Part shown: in pieces, positions 7,715 through 14,178 of the stretch | How positions within the stretch are numbered: position 1 is the first letter of the stretch | Layout: each line of letters begins with the position of its first letter | Assembly: GCA_030152605.1 (NCBI GenBank) | Contig: JASLJB010000207.1 | Span: 1 to 16,691 of the forward strand | Direction of reading: 5' to 3' | DNA: 16,691 bases | From: Acinetobacter sp. | GTDB lineage: Bacteria > Pseudomonadota > Gammaproteobacteria > Pseudomonadales > Moraxellaceae | Notes under the pieces: model-generated | Database searches by the model: none | Told to the model about the DNA's origin: nothing | What the model saw: the letters and a program-made list of their open reading frames with translations, nothing else | Program-made: the position numbers and the translations under genes

Positions 7715-7853
7715 ATTGCACTGATGCTGAACTCTGCAATTGTGATCAAGTTAGCACCTGATCCTGTAGGATATGAAGACCTTAGCACGGGATATACCTT
7801 GTGCAATCTCACGCCGACCTTCTTTGCTGTTTCAGAATCTCAGCATAAGCTGA
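7699..7853 (-). ncRNA. Structured 3' region of amtB, candidate 3'-UTR sRNA
   Basis: An unusually long (about 155 nt) stretch between the amtB stop and its terminator, without a supportable gene. It holds several short inverted repeats: CAGC/GCTG near 7840-7851, GCAC/GTGC near 7787-7806, ATCCT/AGGAT at 7760-7771, and a TGCA-flanked stem near 7718-7740. A hairpin-rich 3' end closed by a strong T8 terminator is the usual form of an Hfq-binding 3'-derived small RNA. No known RNA family was recognised; this is an inference. Confidence 0.3.
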
Positions 7854-9353
7854 TTATTCAATACGTTCACCATGCTGACTCAAGTCCAGACCCATACGTT
7901 CATCTTCAGACTCAACTCGAATCCCGATCACCACATCAATGAGTTTCAACAAGATAAAGGTACCGATGGCTGAATAAGCGATCGTGGCCAAAACCCCTTC
8001 GGTTTGAATCCAAAGCTGATGCAGGACATTGCTTGGCGCATCCTCACCCATGATAAATTCACTGGCAAAGACCGCAGTTAATAGTGCACCGACGATCCCG
8101 CCCACGGCATGTAGACCAAAAGCATCCAATGAATCATCCGCTTTGAGCATACGTTTCAACCATGTGGTCGCCCAGAAGCACACGATGCCGCCGACTAAAC
8201 CCATGATCAAGGCACCGCCCACCGTGACAAATCCCGCTGCTGGCGTAATGATCACCAGACCTGCAATCGCACCCGAAGCCCCACCAAGAACAGAGGCCTT
8301 ACCACGAACCACTTTTTCTGCGATCAACCATGCCAAAGCAGCAGTTGCGGCAGCGACTTGCGTGGTCACCAACGCATAAGCCGCTGAACCATTGGCACCT
8401 AAGGCAGAGCCACCGTTAAAGCCGAACCAACCAACCCACACCAAGCTTGCACCGATCACGGTCAAAGTTAAGTTATGTGGCGCCATAGATTCTTTGCCGA
8501 GACCAATACGCTTGCCCAACATATAGGCTGCAACCAAACCCGCGACCCCAGAGTTGATATGCACGACGGTACCACCGGCAAAATCAAGTGCGCCGTCTTC
8601 CATCAACCAACCACCACCCCAGACCCAATGCGCAATCGGTGCATAAATCACCACCACCCAAATACTGATAAAGGCCACAAAAGCACTAAATTTCATACGT
8701 TCAGCGATGGAACCACTGATGATCGCCACAGTAATAATGGCAAAAGTCATTTGAAAGATGACAAAGAGAATTTCTGGAATAGTCCCACTGAGAATATCGG
8801 TACTGATGCCGTTGAGCATGATTTTATCTAGCCCACCGACAAAGGCATTGCCGCTGCCAAAGGCCAAGGAATAACCGATCACCACCCAGGCGACACTGAC
8901 GATCGCGGCAGCAACAAAGCTATGTGCCATGGTGCTCAGGACATTTTTTTTACGCACCATACCGCCGTAAAACAGGGCCAAGCCAGGAATCGTCATCAGC
9001 AAAACCAATGCAGTAGAGATCAGTACCCAAGCCGTATCACCGCTATCCAGCACAGGCTTGGCTTCAGTTGCTGTTGTTTCCGTCGCCGCAGTCAATGCGA
9101 TCGGGTGCTCGGGCAGCGTGTCGCTGCTTGAAATACTTGGATTGGTGGTGCTTTGATTGGATAAAACTGTTGTTGTCGTTGCTGTCGTGCTGTTGGCAAC
9201 AGCAGCATCTGTAGATGTTGGATTTGGAGGTGTTTTCGTTGTTATTGCAGTATTTGTTGTAGTAGTCGGTTCAATTGCCTCGTCTTGGGCCCAGGCAGTT
9301 GAACCTCCTAATAATGCGCCAGTCAAACTGAACGCAAGCAGCATTTTTTTCAT
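7854..9353 (-). CDS. amtB: Ammonium transporter AmtB
   Basis: Inner-membrane ammonium channel of the Amt/Rh family, gated by GlnK. Start: an in-frame ATG lies at 9359, but ATG 9353 is better spaced from the GGGGA Shine-Dalgarno (7 bases), giving 499 residues. A signal peptide (KKMLLAFSLTGALLGGSTAWA) is followed by about 80 Thr/Ser/Ala/Pro-rich residues before the first helix (TAWVLISTALVLLMTIPG). E. coli AmtB has only a few residues there. The transport core is intact: FYGGMVRKKN, the Phe-gate segment FQMTFA, the ammonium-site region DFAGGTVVHINSG with the first pore His, and FGLHAVGG with the second. The C-terminal cytosolic tail, which binds GlnK, ends in DLSQHGERIE. It lies 68 bases after glnK, with its own sigma-54-like element in the gap. 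Confidence 0.97.
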   Translation of the reverse strand: MKKMLLAFSLTGALLGGSTAWAQDEAIEPTTTTNTAITTKTPPNPTSTDAAVANSTTATTTTVLSNQSTTNPSISSSDTLPEHPIALTAATETTATEAKPVLDSGDTAWVLISTALVLLMTIPGLALFYGGMVRKKNVLSTMAHSFVAAAIVSVAWVVIGYSLAFGSGNAFVGGLDKIMLNGISTDILSGTIPEILFVIFQMTFAIITVAIISGSIAERMKFSAFVAFISIWVVVIYAPIAHWVWGGGWLMEDGALDFAGGTVVHINSGVAGLVAAYMLGKRIGLGKESMAPHNLTLTVIGASLVWVGWFGFNGGSALGANGSAAYALVTTQVAAATAALAWLIAEKVVRGKASVLGGASGAIAGLVIITPAAGFVTVGGALIMGLVGGIVCFWATTWLKRMLKADDSLDAFGLHAVGGIVGALLTAVFASEFIMGEDAPSNVLHQLWIQTEGVLATIAYSAIGTFILLKLIDVVIGIRVESEDERMGLDLSQHGERIE

Positions 9354-9403
9354 TTGCATTTCCCCAACCTAAATTTTCCAGTTATGCCTTAATCAGCACA
9401 ACG

Positions 9404-9420
9404 AGCAAATTTTATGCCAA
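9404..9420 (-). promoter_or_regulatory. Sigma-54-type -24/-12 element before amtB
   Basis: On the - strand the element reads TTGGCATAAAATTTGCT: TGGCA at -24 and TTGCT at -12, with the diagnostic GG-N10-GC spacing. The predicted transcript start is near 9393, leaving about a 40-base leader. It starts just 2 bases after the glnK stop, so amtB may have its own RpoN promoter besides read-through from glnK. Confidence 0.6.
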
Positions 9421-9421
9421 T

Positions 9422-9760
9422 TTAAACAGCATCTGCGCCAGTCTCACCGGTACGGATACGGATCACTTGTTCTAAATTGGTCACAAAGATTTTGCCATCA
9501 CCAATTTTGCCAGTGCTAGCAACGCGAGTAATAGACTCAATGACCGCTTCCACCATCTCATCGCTGATTGCGATTTCGATCTTCACTTTAGGTAAGAAAT
9601 CAACCACATATTCTGCACCGCGATACAGTTCGGTATGCCCTTTTTGACGACCAAAGCCTTTAACTTCGGTGACCGTGATTCCTTGAACACCTATCTCAGA
9701 GAGTGCTTCACGCACATCATCCAATTTAAATGGTTTAACAATTGCAGTTACAAGTTTCAT
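9422..9760 (-). CDS. glnK: PII nitrogen regulatory protein
   Basis: Trimeric PII signal protein that senses 2-oxoglutarate, ATP/ADP and, by uridylylation, glutamine status, and blocks AmtB when ammonium is ample. The 112 residues match the family exactly in length. It begins MKLVTAIVKPFKLDDV; the T-loop has Tyr51, the uridylylation site, in RGAEYVVDF; the C-terminal signatures TGKIGDGKIFV and IRTGE are present. It is named glnK rather than glnB because amtB follows it on the same strand. Confidence 0.96.
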   Translation of the reverse strand: MKLVTAIVKPFKLDDVREALSEIGVQGITVTEVKGFGRQKGHTELYRGAEYVVDFLPKVKIEIAISDEMVEAVIESITRVASTGKIGDGKIFVTNLEQVIRIRTGETGADAV

Positions 9761-9800
9761 GTTGTTTTCCTTCGGCTTTTTTCACCAGTAAGGTTCTATG

Positions 9801-9817
9801 TTCAATTTTCATGCCAA
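9801..9817 (-). promoter_or_regulatory. Imperfect sigma-54-type element before glnK
   Basis: On the - strand it reads TTGGCATGAAAATTGAA: the -24 half TTGGCATG is strong, while the -12 half is TTGAA instead of TTGCA, losing the C at -12. The predicted start is near 9790, 30 bases before glnK. It closely resembles the element before amtB (TTGGCAT, then A-rich, then TTG). A half-site-like GCACC lies upstream near 9838-9842, but no full NtrC dyad is seen. Confidence 0.45.
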
Positions 9818-10049
9818 AACCTTTGTAGCGGTTGGGGGTGCTACTCAGTTTTGTCATGCGTTGTCTTTATAACCTATTTTATACTGTAACTCCTGCTTTA
9901 GGATTGAAAAAAACGTATTGATGTTATGGATTTTTTAAATTTAATCATCGGATGGTTCTATCTTGTTGGTTGAATATCACTTAGTACTAGGGTCTATCTA
10001 GAAGCGATGCTAAACTGCCAAATTCAAGTGCGACTGACATGGAGCTGAA

Positions 10050-10286
10050 ATGATTGACACCTTAATACAAGCGATTTTGGAGCAAGTGCAACAACCGCAA
10101 AAAGATTTAGAGCACAATTTGCGTGCACTGCTGAATGAGGCTGTCACCAAAATGGACTTGGTCTCGCAAGACGAAATTCAACGCCAACAAACAGCACTCG
10201 ATCAAGCCAATCTACGTCTGCGCCAGTTAGAAGCACAATTGAACCAAATCCAATCCTCACTCACACTCGGCGATACGCAACACTGA
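10050..10286 (+). CDS. ubiK: Ubiquinone biosynthesis accessory factor UbiK
   Basis: Small BMFP-domain (YqiC-type) protein that binds UbiJ and helps ubiquinone synthesis under aerobic conditions; also described as having membrane-fusogenic activity. It has 78 residues, with an amphipathic helix at 1-40 and a C-terminal heptad coiled coil (about 45-70, ALDQANLRLRQLEAQLNQIQ) that drives trimer formation. A GGAG Shine-Dalgarno lies 6 bases before the ATG. comM follows after 79 bases, with a short hairpin between them. Confidence 0.9.
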   Translation: MIDTLIQAILEQVQQPQKDLEHNLRALLNEAVTKMDLVSQDEIQRQQTALDQANLRLRQLEAQLNQIQSSLTLGDTQH

Positions 10287-10300
10287 TCCAGCGCATACTG

Positions 10301-10317
10301 TGCACCTGATGGGTGCA
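10301..10317. other. Short hairpin between ubiK and comM
   Basis: A 6-bp stem, TGCACC (10301-10306) with GGTGCA (10312-10317), and a 5-base loop. No T-run follows on the + strand, so it is at best a weak attenuator or an RNA-processing element. Confidence 0.35.
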
Positions 10318-10365
10318 TCAAAAGACTAAAAAACGATCAACAATAAAGCAAAATGGAAAATAACA

Positions 10366-11856
10366 ATGTCTTTTGCCAAAATTTACACCCGAGGGCTGCT
10401 GGGTCTGCATGCGCCTTCGGTTGAAGTTGAGGTGCATGTGAGTCAGGGACTGCCGTCTTTGACCATCGTTGGTTTGGCAGAGGCTGCGGTTCGAGAGAGC
10501 AAAGACCGTGTGCGTTCTGCGATCATCAACAGTGGCTTTCAATTTCCCACCAAACGCCTCACCATCAATCTCGCACCTGCGGATTTGCCCAAAGATGGCT
10601 CACGTCTCGACCTGCCGATTGCTTTAGGCATCCTGATTGCCTCAGGACAACTACCAGAAAACAGCACTGATGACTTTGAATTTGTAGGTGAATTGGCACT
10701 TGATGGTCATTTACGTCCCGGTACTGGTACCTTGAGCATTGCCATGGCCTGTCAGAAAGCAGGCCACAAGCTGATGCTTTCGCATCAAAATGCAGCAGAA
10801 GCAGCAAAACTTCCCGATATCCAAATCTATGCAGCCCGGCATTTAAAAGAGGTGTGCGAACACTTTTTAAAACTGCACCTGCTTGAAGCAACCCAACCAA
10901 GTCCCTTTGAACAACAGTTGCATTACAGCTTAGATTTGTCCGATGTAAAAGGTCAGTTAAGACCACGGCGTGCCTTAGAAATCGCCGCTGCTGGCGGACA
11001 CTCCATTCTATTTCGCGGCCCACCCGGTACCGGAAAAACCTTATTGGCCTCTCGACTGCCCAGCATCCTGCCGCCCTTGACCACCCAAGAAAATTTAGAA
11101 GTCGCCAGTATTTACTCGGTCAGCAATCACCAACATCCCTTTGGACAACGCCCGTTTCGTGCCCCACATCACACCGCATCCGCAGTGGCCTTGGTCGGCG
11201 GAGGTTCACAACCCAAGCCGGGGGAGATTACCTTGGCACATTTGGGGGTGTTGTTTTTAGATGAGCTACCTGAATTTGATCGCAAAGTACTCGAAGTACT
11301 GAGACAACCGCTGGAATCTAAAAATATCGTGATTTCTCGGGCGTCACGTCAAATTACCTTTCCAGCCAATTTTCAACTGATCGCGGCCATGAATCCCTGC
11401 CCGTGCGGTTATGCCTTCAACCAAGACAGTCGCTGTCAGTGCTCGACCGAGGCGATCAAGCGCTATCAGAACCGCATCTCTGGTCCATTGTTGGATCGTA
11501 TCGATTTGCATATTGATGTGCCGCCACTCAAAGCGCAGGAACTGCATGACAAAAGCGACGTCGAGAACTCATCTCAGGTCAGGGAGCGCGTTACCCAAGC
11601 CTATCAGTTGCAGATGCAACGCCAAGGTCATCTCAACCAAGCACTCAGCCCCAAACAACTTGAAACCCATGCCTTGCTTGATGAAGCCTCCAGTCAGATC
11701 TTGGATCAAGCCCAGCAACGCCTCAACCTGTCTGCACGCGCTTATCACCGCATCATTCGTGTCTCACGTAGTATTGCGGACTTGTCTCAGAGTGAGCAGA
11801 TCCAAAGCCAACACCTCAGTGAGGCGCTGTCTTATCGGCGTCAAGATTTGGGTTAA
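10366..11856 (+). CDS. comM: ComM/YifB AAA+ helicase, magnesium-chelatase-like
   Basis: Hexameric AAA+ helicase that promotes branch migration and so integration of DNA during natural transformation. It has 496 residues, the normal length. The N-terminal ChlI-type domain shows RSAIINSG and TINLAPADLPKDG; Walker A is GPPGTGKT (218-225); Walker B is LFLDE (296-300); NPCPCG with a further Cys-x-Cys (Cys345, 347, 357, 359) looks like a metal-binding set; LLDRIDLHIDVP and the C-terminal helical domain follow. The gene is intact, which is notable because comM is the known insertion site of AbaR-type resistance islands in A. baumannii. The start has only a weak Shine-Dalgarno. Confidence 0.96.
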   Translation: MSFAKIYTRGLLGLHAPSVEVEVHVSQGLPSLTIVGLAEAAVRESKDRVRSAIINSGFQFPTKRLTINLAPADLPKDGSRLDLPIALGILIASGQLPENSTDDFEFVGELALDGHLRPGTGTLSIAMACQKAGHKLMLSHQNAAEAAKLPDIQIYAARHLKEVCEHFLKLHLLEATQPSPFEQQLHYSLDLSDVKGQLRPRRALEIAAAGGHSILFRGPPGTGKTLLASRLPSILPPLTTQENLEVASIYSVSNHQHPFGQRPFRAPHHTASAVALVGGGSQPKPGEITLAHLGVLFLDELPEFDRKVLEVLRQPLESKNIVISRASRQITFPANFQLIAAMNPCPCGYAFNQDSRCQCSTEAIKRYQNRISGPLLDRIDLHIDVPPLKAQELHDKSDVENSSQVRERVTQAYQLQMQRQGHLNQALSPKQLETHALLDEASSQILDQAQQRLNLSARAYHRIIRVSRSIADLSQSEQIQSQHLSEALSYRRQDLG

Positions 11857-11859
11857 GCC

Positions 11860-11886
11860 TGGCGTTAGAACGCGTATTTAACGCCA
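11860..11886. terminator. Hairpin spanning the convergent comM and porin ends
   Basis: An 8-bp stem, TGGCGTTA (11860-11867) with TAACGCCA (11879-11886), and an 11-base loop. It begins 4 bases after the comM stop and includes the stop and last codons of the convergent porin gene. A loose T-rich stretch follows on the + strand, so it may terminate comM transcripts. Confidence 0.45.
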
Positions 11887-12629
11887 AAGACCACTTTATT
11901 TTTTTGCTTTTCATTCAGACGATCATAGCCGGCCACGATCAAATCCATATTCATCTCAGCCCCAGTATTGCCCAAAGGATGGCTGACACCGAGGGTCAGA
12001 TGACGGAATCCAAAGTCCTCTGTGGTTTCCACATATTTATCTGAATCATTATAGTAATAGGCGCCAAGCGTGGCATGCCCAGTAAAGTCTTGTGGCAAGG
12101 CATGGCTATAGCTGGCTTGTAGATAGGTATCGCCACGGTTGCCGGCAATACTATTATTGGTCAAAGTCTGTGCACTGAGTTCGAGATCTTTATAATTTAA
12201 GCCCAGTAAAGTCTCAAAACTTTCTGATTTGGCATCTGATTCATAATAGTAGTAATACGAGCCGCCCACGGTATATGACCAGTCGTCGTTGATCTGACCG
12301 CGATAGCCAACATTGAAATCATGTTCAAACGCATCACGACCGGTGTACTCATCCAGTTCAGGATCAAATTTACTCAGCGAGTAGCCCAATGTTGATCCCC
12401 AGTAACCCAAATAAAAACCAGATGGATGATTATATTCAAGCCCAGCTTGTATCGTGGCTTTGTTGTTTTCTGGGCTATTGGTCATGCCTCGGAAGTCATA
12501 ACTTGAGAGTACGCTAATGTCGCCTGTGACCTCCCCCGGAAATGGCCATTTTTTACTTTCTTCGGCCATACTCATGCTTGATACAGCTGATAACACGGCC
12601 GATAGACATAATTTTTTGTTTAAATTCAT
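11865..12629 (-). CDS. TorF-family putative porin (first copy)
   Basis: Predicted outer-membrane beta-barrel protein of the TorF/Gcw_chp family; substrate unknown. It has 254 residues with a signal peptide ending near SSMSMA-EES. The barrel part opens with the family pattern GDISVLSSYDFRG...ENNKATIQAG and GFYLGYWGSTLGYS, and ends in the aromatic VKYAF expected of a barrel C-terminus. An AGGGGAG Shine-Dalgarno lies about 9 bases before the ATG. It is a clear paralogue of the next gene (both have TTEDF, RHxTxxVSH and YxxPLPQxF-type segments). It converges on comM with only 8 bases between the stops. Upstream are a sigma-54-type promoter and unusual repeats, so it is likely a condition-dependent porin. 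Confidence 0.9.
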   Translation of the reverse strand: MNLNKKLCLSAVLSAVSSMSMAEESKKWPFPGEVTGDISVLSSYDFRGMTNSPENNKATIQAGLEYNHPSGFYLGYWGSTLGYSLSKFDPELDEYTGRDAFEHDFNVGYRGQINDDWSYTVGGSYYYYYESDAKSESFETLLGLNYKDLELSAQTLTNNSIAGNRGDTYLQASYSHALPQDFTGHATLGAYYYNDSDKYVETTEDFGFRHLTLGVSHPLGNTGAEMNMDLIVAGYDRLNEKQKNKVVFGVKYAF

Positions 12630-12698
12630 CAGATACTACTCCCCTCATATAGGCAGATCGTTGTTGTGTTGATGCACGTTAAATACTTTTTTGATAAA

Positions 12699-12714
12699 TG
12701 CAATTGCTATGCCA
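12699..12714 (-). promoter_or_regulatory. Sigma-54-type promoter of first TorF porin
   Basis: On the - strand it reads TGGCATAGCAATTGCA: TGGCA at -24, TTGCA at -12 and exact GG-N10-GC spacing. The predicted start is near 12688, giving a leader of about 58 bases before the porin ATG. No sigma-70 pair of similar quality is seen nearby. Confidence 0.6.
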
Positions 12715-12783
12715 TTTTTTTTAGAAAAATAATCTCTTCAGTATTACAGCGTGCTTTTGTGATCAACGGTTTATCATCGAGCC

Positions 12784-12860
12784 TTTCTTGAGCACTTCTC
12801 GACTCTTCCTTGACTCTTTCTTGACTGCCTTCTGACGCTTGTCTGAGCTGTGTTAGACGC
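12784..12860. repeat. Seven degenerate 11-nt tandem repeats
   Basis: Seven contiguous 11-base units start at 12784, 12795, 12806, 12817, 12828, 12839 and 12850. The rough consensus is TTTCTTGACTC. Positions 7-8 are GA in all seven units and position 9 is C or G. The period is about one DNA turn, so any bound protein would line up on one face. On the - strand units such as CAGTCAAGAAA resemble the 11-nt direct-repeat half-sites of PhoB-type regulators. The array lies about 96-172 bases upstream of the predicted sigma-54 start. Confidence 0.65.
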
Positions 12861-12863
12861 GAA

Positions 12864-12884
12864 AACTGTATGCAATATACAGTT
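12864..12884. promoter_or_regulatory. 21-bp dyad, candidate enhancer site
   Basis: Perfect 8-bp arms, AACTGTAT (12864-12871) and ATACAGTT (12877-12884), with a 5-base spacer. Its centre is about 186 bases upstream of the predicted sigma-54 transcript start, a typical distance for a bacterial enhancer-binding protein dimer. It abuts the 11-nt array. Confidence 0.5.
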
Positions 12885-13221
12885 GGGAGTTAAATCACTA
12901 GCGATTAAAGCACTGCCTGATTTGGCAGCAAATCTGCATACGCGGCTTATGACGTATTAACGCTAAGTATTGAGTTAAAACTGCAAAGTCTGTATCGACA
13001 CGCCATGCATCGACCAGGATCGCGCCAGTTCAGGTGAGGATAAAAATATAGATTTATGCTTTGAGGAAACACGATTTAAAACAGTAAAAATCACGGTTTA
13101 CCATCTCAACACAGACGCGGATTATAAATAATTACTACACAGTTTCAGCTTTTAAAAACCCATCTACGGCTTCAAACCGTGTCATAAAACACTGAACCCA
13201 TAAGCAAAAATTCTGCAAAAA

Positions 13222-13249
13222 AAATGCATCGCGCTCAGGCGATGCATTT
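13222..13249 (-). terminator. Rho-independent terminator of second TorF porin
   Basis: An 11-bp perfect stem, AAATGCATCGC (13222-13232) with GCGATGCATTT (13239-13249), and a 6-base loop; the - strand continues with a run of eight T. It begins 29 bases after the porin stop. Confidence 0.9.
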
Positions 13250-13278
13250 GCATAGAGATGGTCAAATTGGGGTTGCGA

Positions 13279-14178
13279 TTAGAATGCGTAACGCATGCCT
13301 GCAACCACCATATTTTTCTGGTTATCACCACTGCGGTTTTCGCCGCCAATCACATATTTCACCCAACCTGTGGCTTTAGGGTTATTCAATAAATCATGTG
13401 ACACTTGGATCGTAGCATGACGCATCACGAAATCTTCAGTGGTCTTGATCACGCCACCATTTTTACCGCCTTCGTACTTCCCGCTGTCTTGGAACCAAGA
13501 AAAACCACTGCTCAGATTAGCTTTAAAACCTTGCGGTAATGGGTGTTCATAGCCCAGTTCCATATAGGTATCGCCTTGATTCATATAAATTGTGTCATTT
13601 AAATAAGACTGAAGACTGAATGACACCGAGTTACCTAAGCTGGTACTCAATGGATGATTTAAAAATACACCCGCCTCAACACCGGTAGAATGGTCACTGC
13701 CCGGATAGACATAAGTCGCCACTTGCAGATCGTAGCTGAGGTCGTTGTATTTATTGGCATAACCTAATAAGAAATCGTGCTCATAAAAATCAGGCGATGA
13801 GGCCTTGATTTTGCTCTGCGCGTCCGCAAGTTCCTGCCCTTTCAGCTGAGGGTTGTTTTTTGCAAAGTCGGCTTTTTTCTGATCTTCAGAAAAAGAATAA
13901 CCCAGCTTAGATCCCCAATATCCTGCATAAAAACCCTTATAGCTGAGCCCCAAACCCGCCTGAATGGTCGCGTCATCATTTTCAGGACCGTTGGTACCGC
14001 CACGCGAAACATAGGCTGAAACTGCACTGATCGAACCATTAAACTCGACTTGGTCTTGTTTGGTCTGTTGTTGAACTTGCTGTTGCTGTTCCAATTGTTG
14101 CTGGGTATCTTCCTGAGCGAATGCTGCAAATGAACCACACGTTGCCAATGCGCCTAGCATAATTGTTAATTTATTCAT
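13279..14178 (-). CDS. TorF-family putative porin (second copy)
   Basis: Predicted outer-membrane beta-barrel of the TorF/Gcw_chp family, with 299 residues and a signal peptide ending near AAFA-QED. A glutamine-rich stretch (about residues 22-46, with runs QQQ and QQQQ) follows, then the family start GSISAVSAYVSRGGTNGPENDDATIQAG and GFYAGYWGSKLGYSFS. Compared with the first copy it carries an extra charged loop (about 100-130) after LGYSFSEDQ. It ends in the aromatic MRYAF. The copies are too different for a recent duplication. It appears to have its own sigma-70-type promoter and a strong terminator, so it is a separate unit; no Shine-Dalgarno is seen. Confidence 0.9.
   Translation of the reverse strand: MNKLTIMLGALATCGSFAAFAQEDTQQQLEQQQQVQQQTKQDQVEFNGSISAVSAYVSRGGTNGPENDDATIQAGLGLSYKGFYAGYWGSKLGYSFSEDQKKADFAKNNPQLKGQELADAQSKIKASSPDFYEHDFLLGYANKYNDLSYDLQVATYVYPGSDHSTGVEAGVFLNHPLSTSLGNSVSFSLQSYLNDTIYMNQGDTYMELGYEHPLPQGFKANLSSGFSWFQDSGKYEGGKNGGVIKTTEDFVMRHATIQVSHDLLNNPKATGWVKYVIGGENRSGDNQKNMVVAGMRYAF

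Larger units (their letters stand above)
12630..13278. other. 649-base regulatory gap between two porin genes
   Basis: No gene is supportable on either strand; the longest candidates are under 25 codons and lack ribosome sites. It holds, from left to right, a - strand sigma-54-type promoter (12699-12714), an array of 11-nt repeats (12784-12860), a 21-bp dyad (12864-12884), a possible + strand -24/-12 element (12922-12938) and the terminator of the second porin gene (13222-13249). The stretch 12950-13200 shows nothing clear. Confidence 0.7.

Noticed and set aside
7750..7830. Short - strand frame (about 25 codons) in the amtB 3' region
   Set aside because: It starts after a stop without a start codon or ribosome site; the region is better explained as untranslated RNA.
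9157..9372. Valine-rich open frame on the + strand
   Set aside because: It is the complement of the Thr-rich amtB linker; its low complexity explains the open frame and it has no ribosome site.
9830..9850. NtrC-like half-site GCACC upstream of glnK
   Set aside because: No matching GGTGC arm at the right spacing, so it is not reported as an NtrC site.
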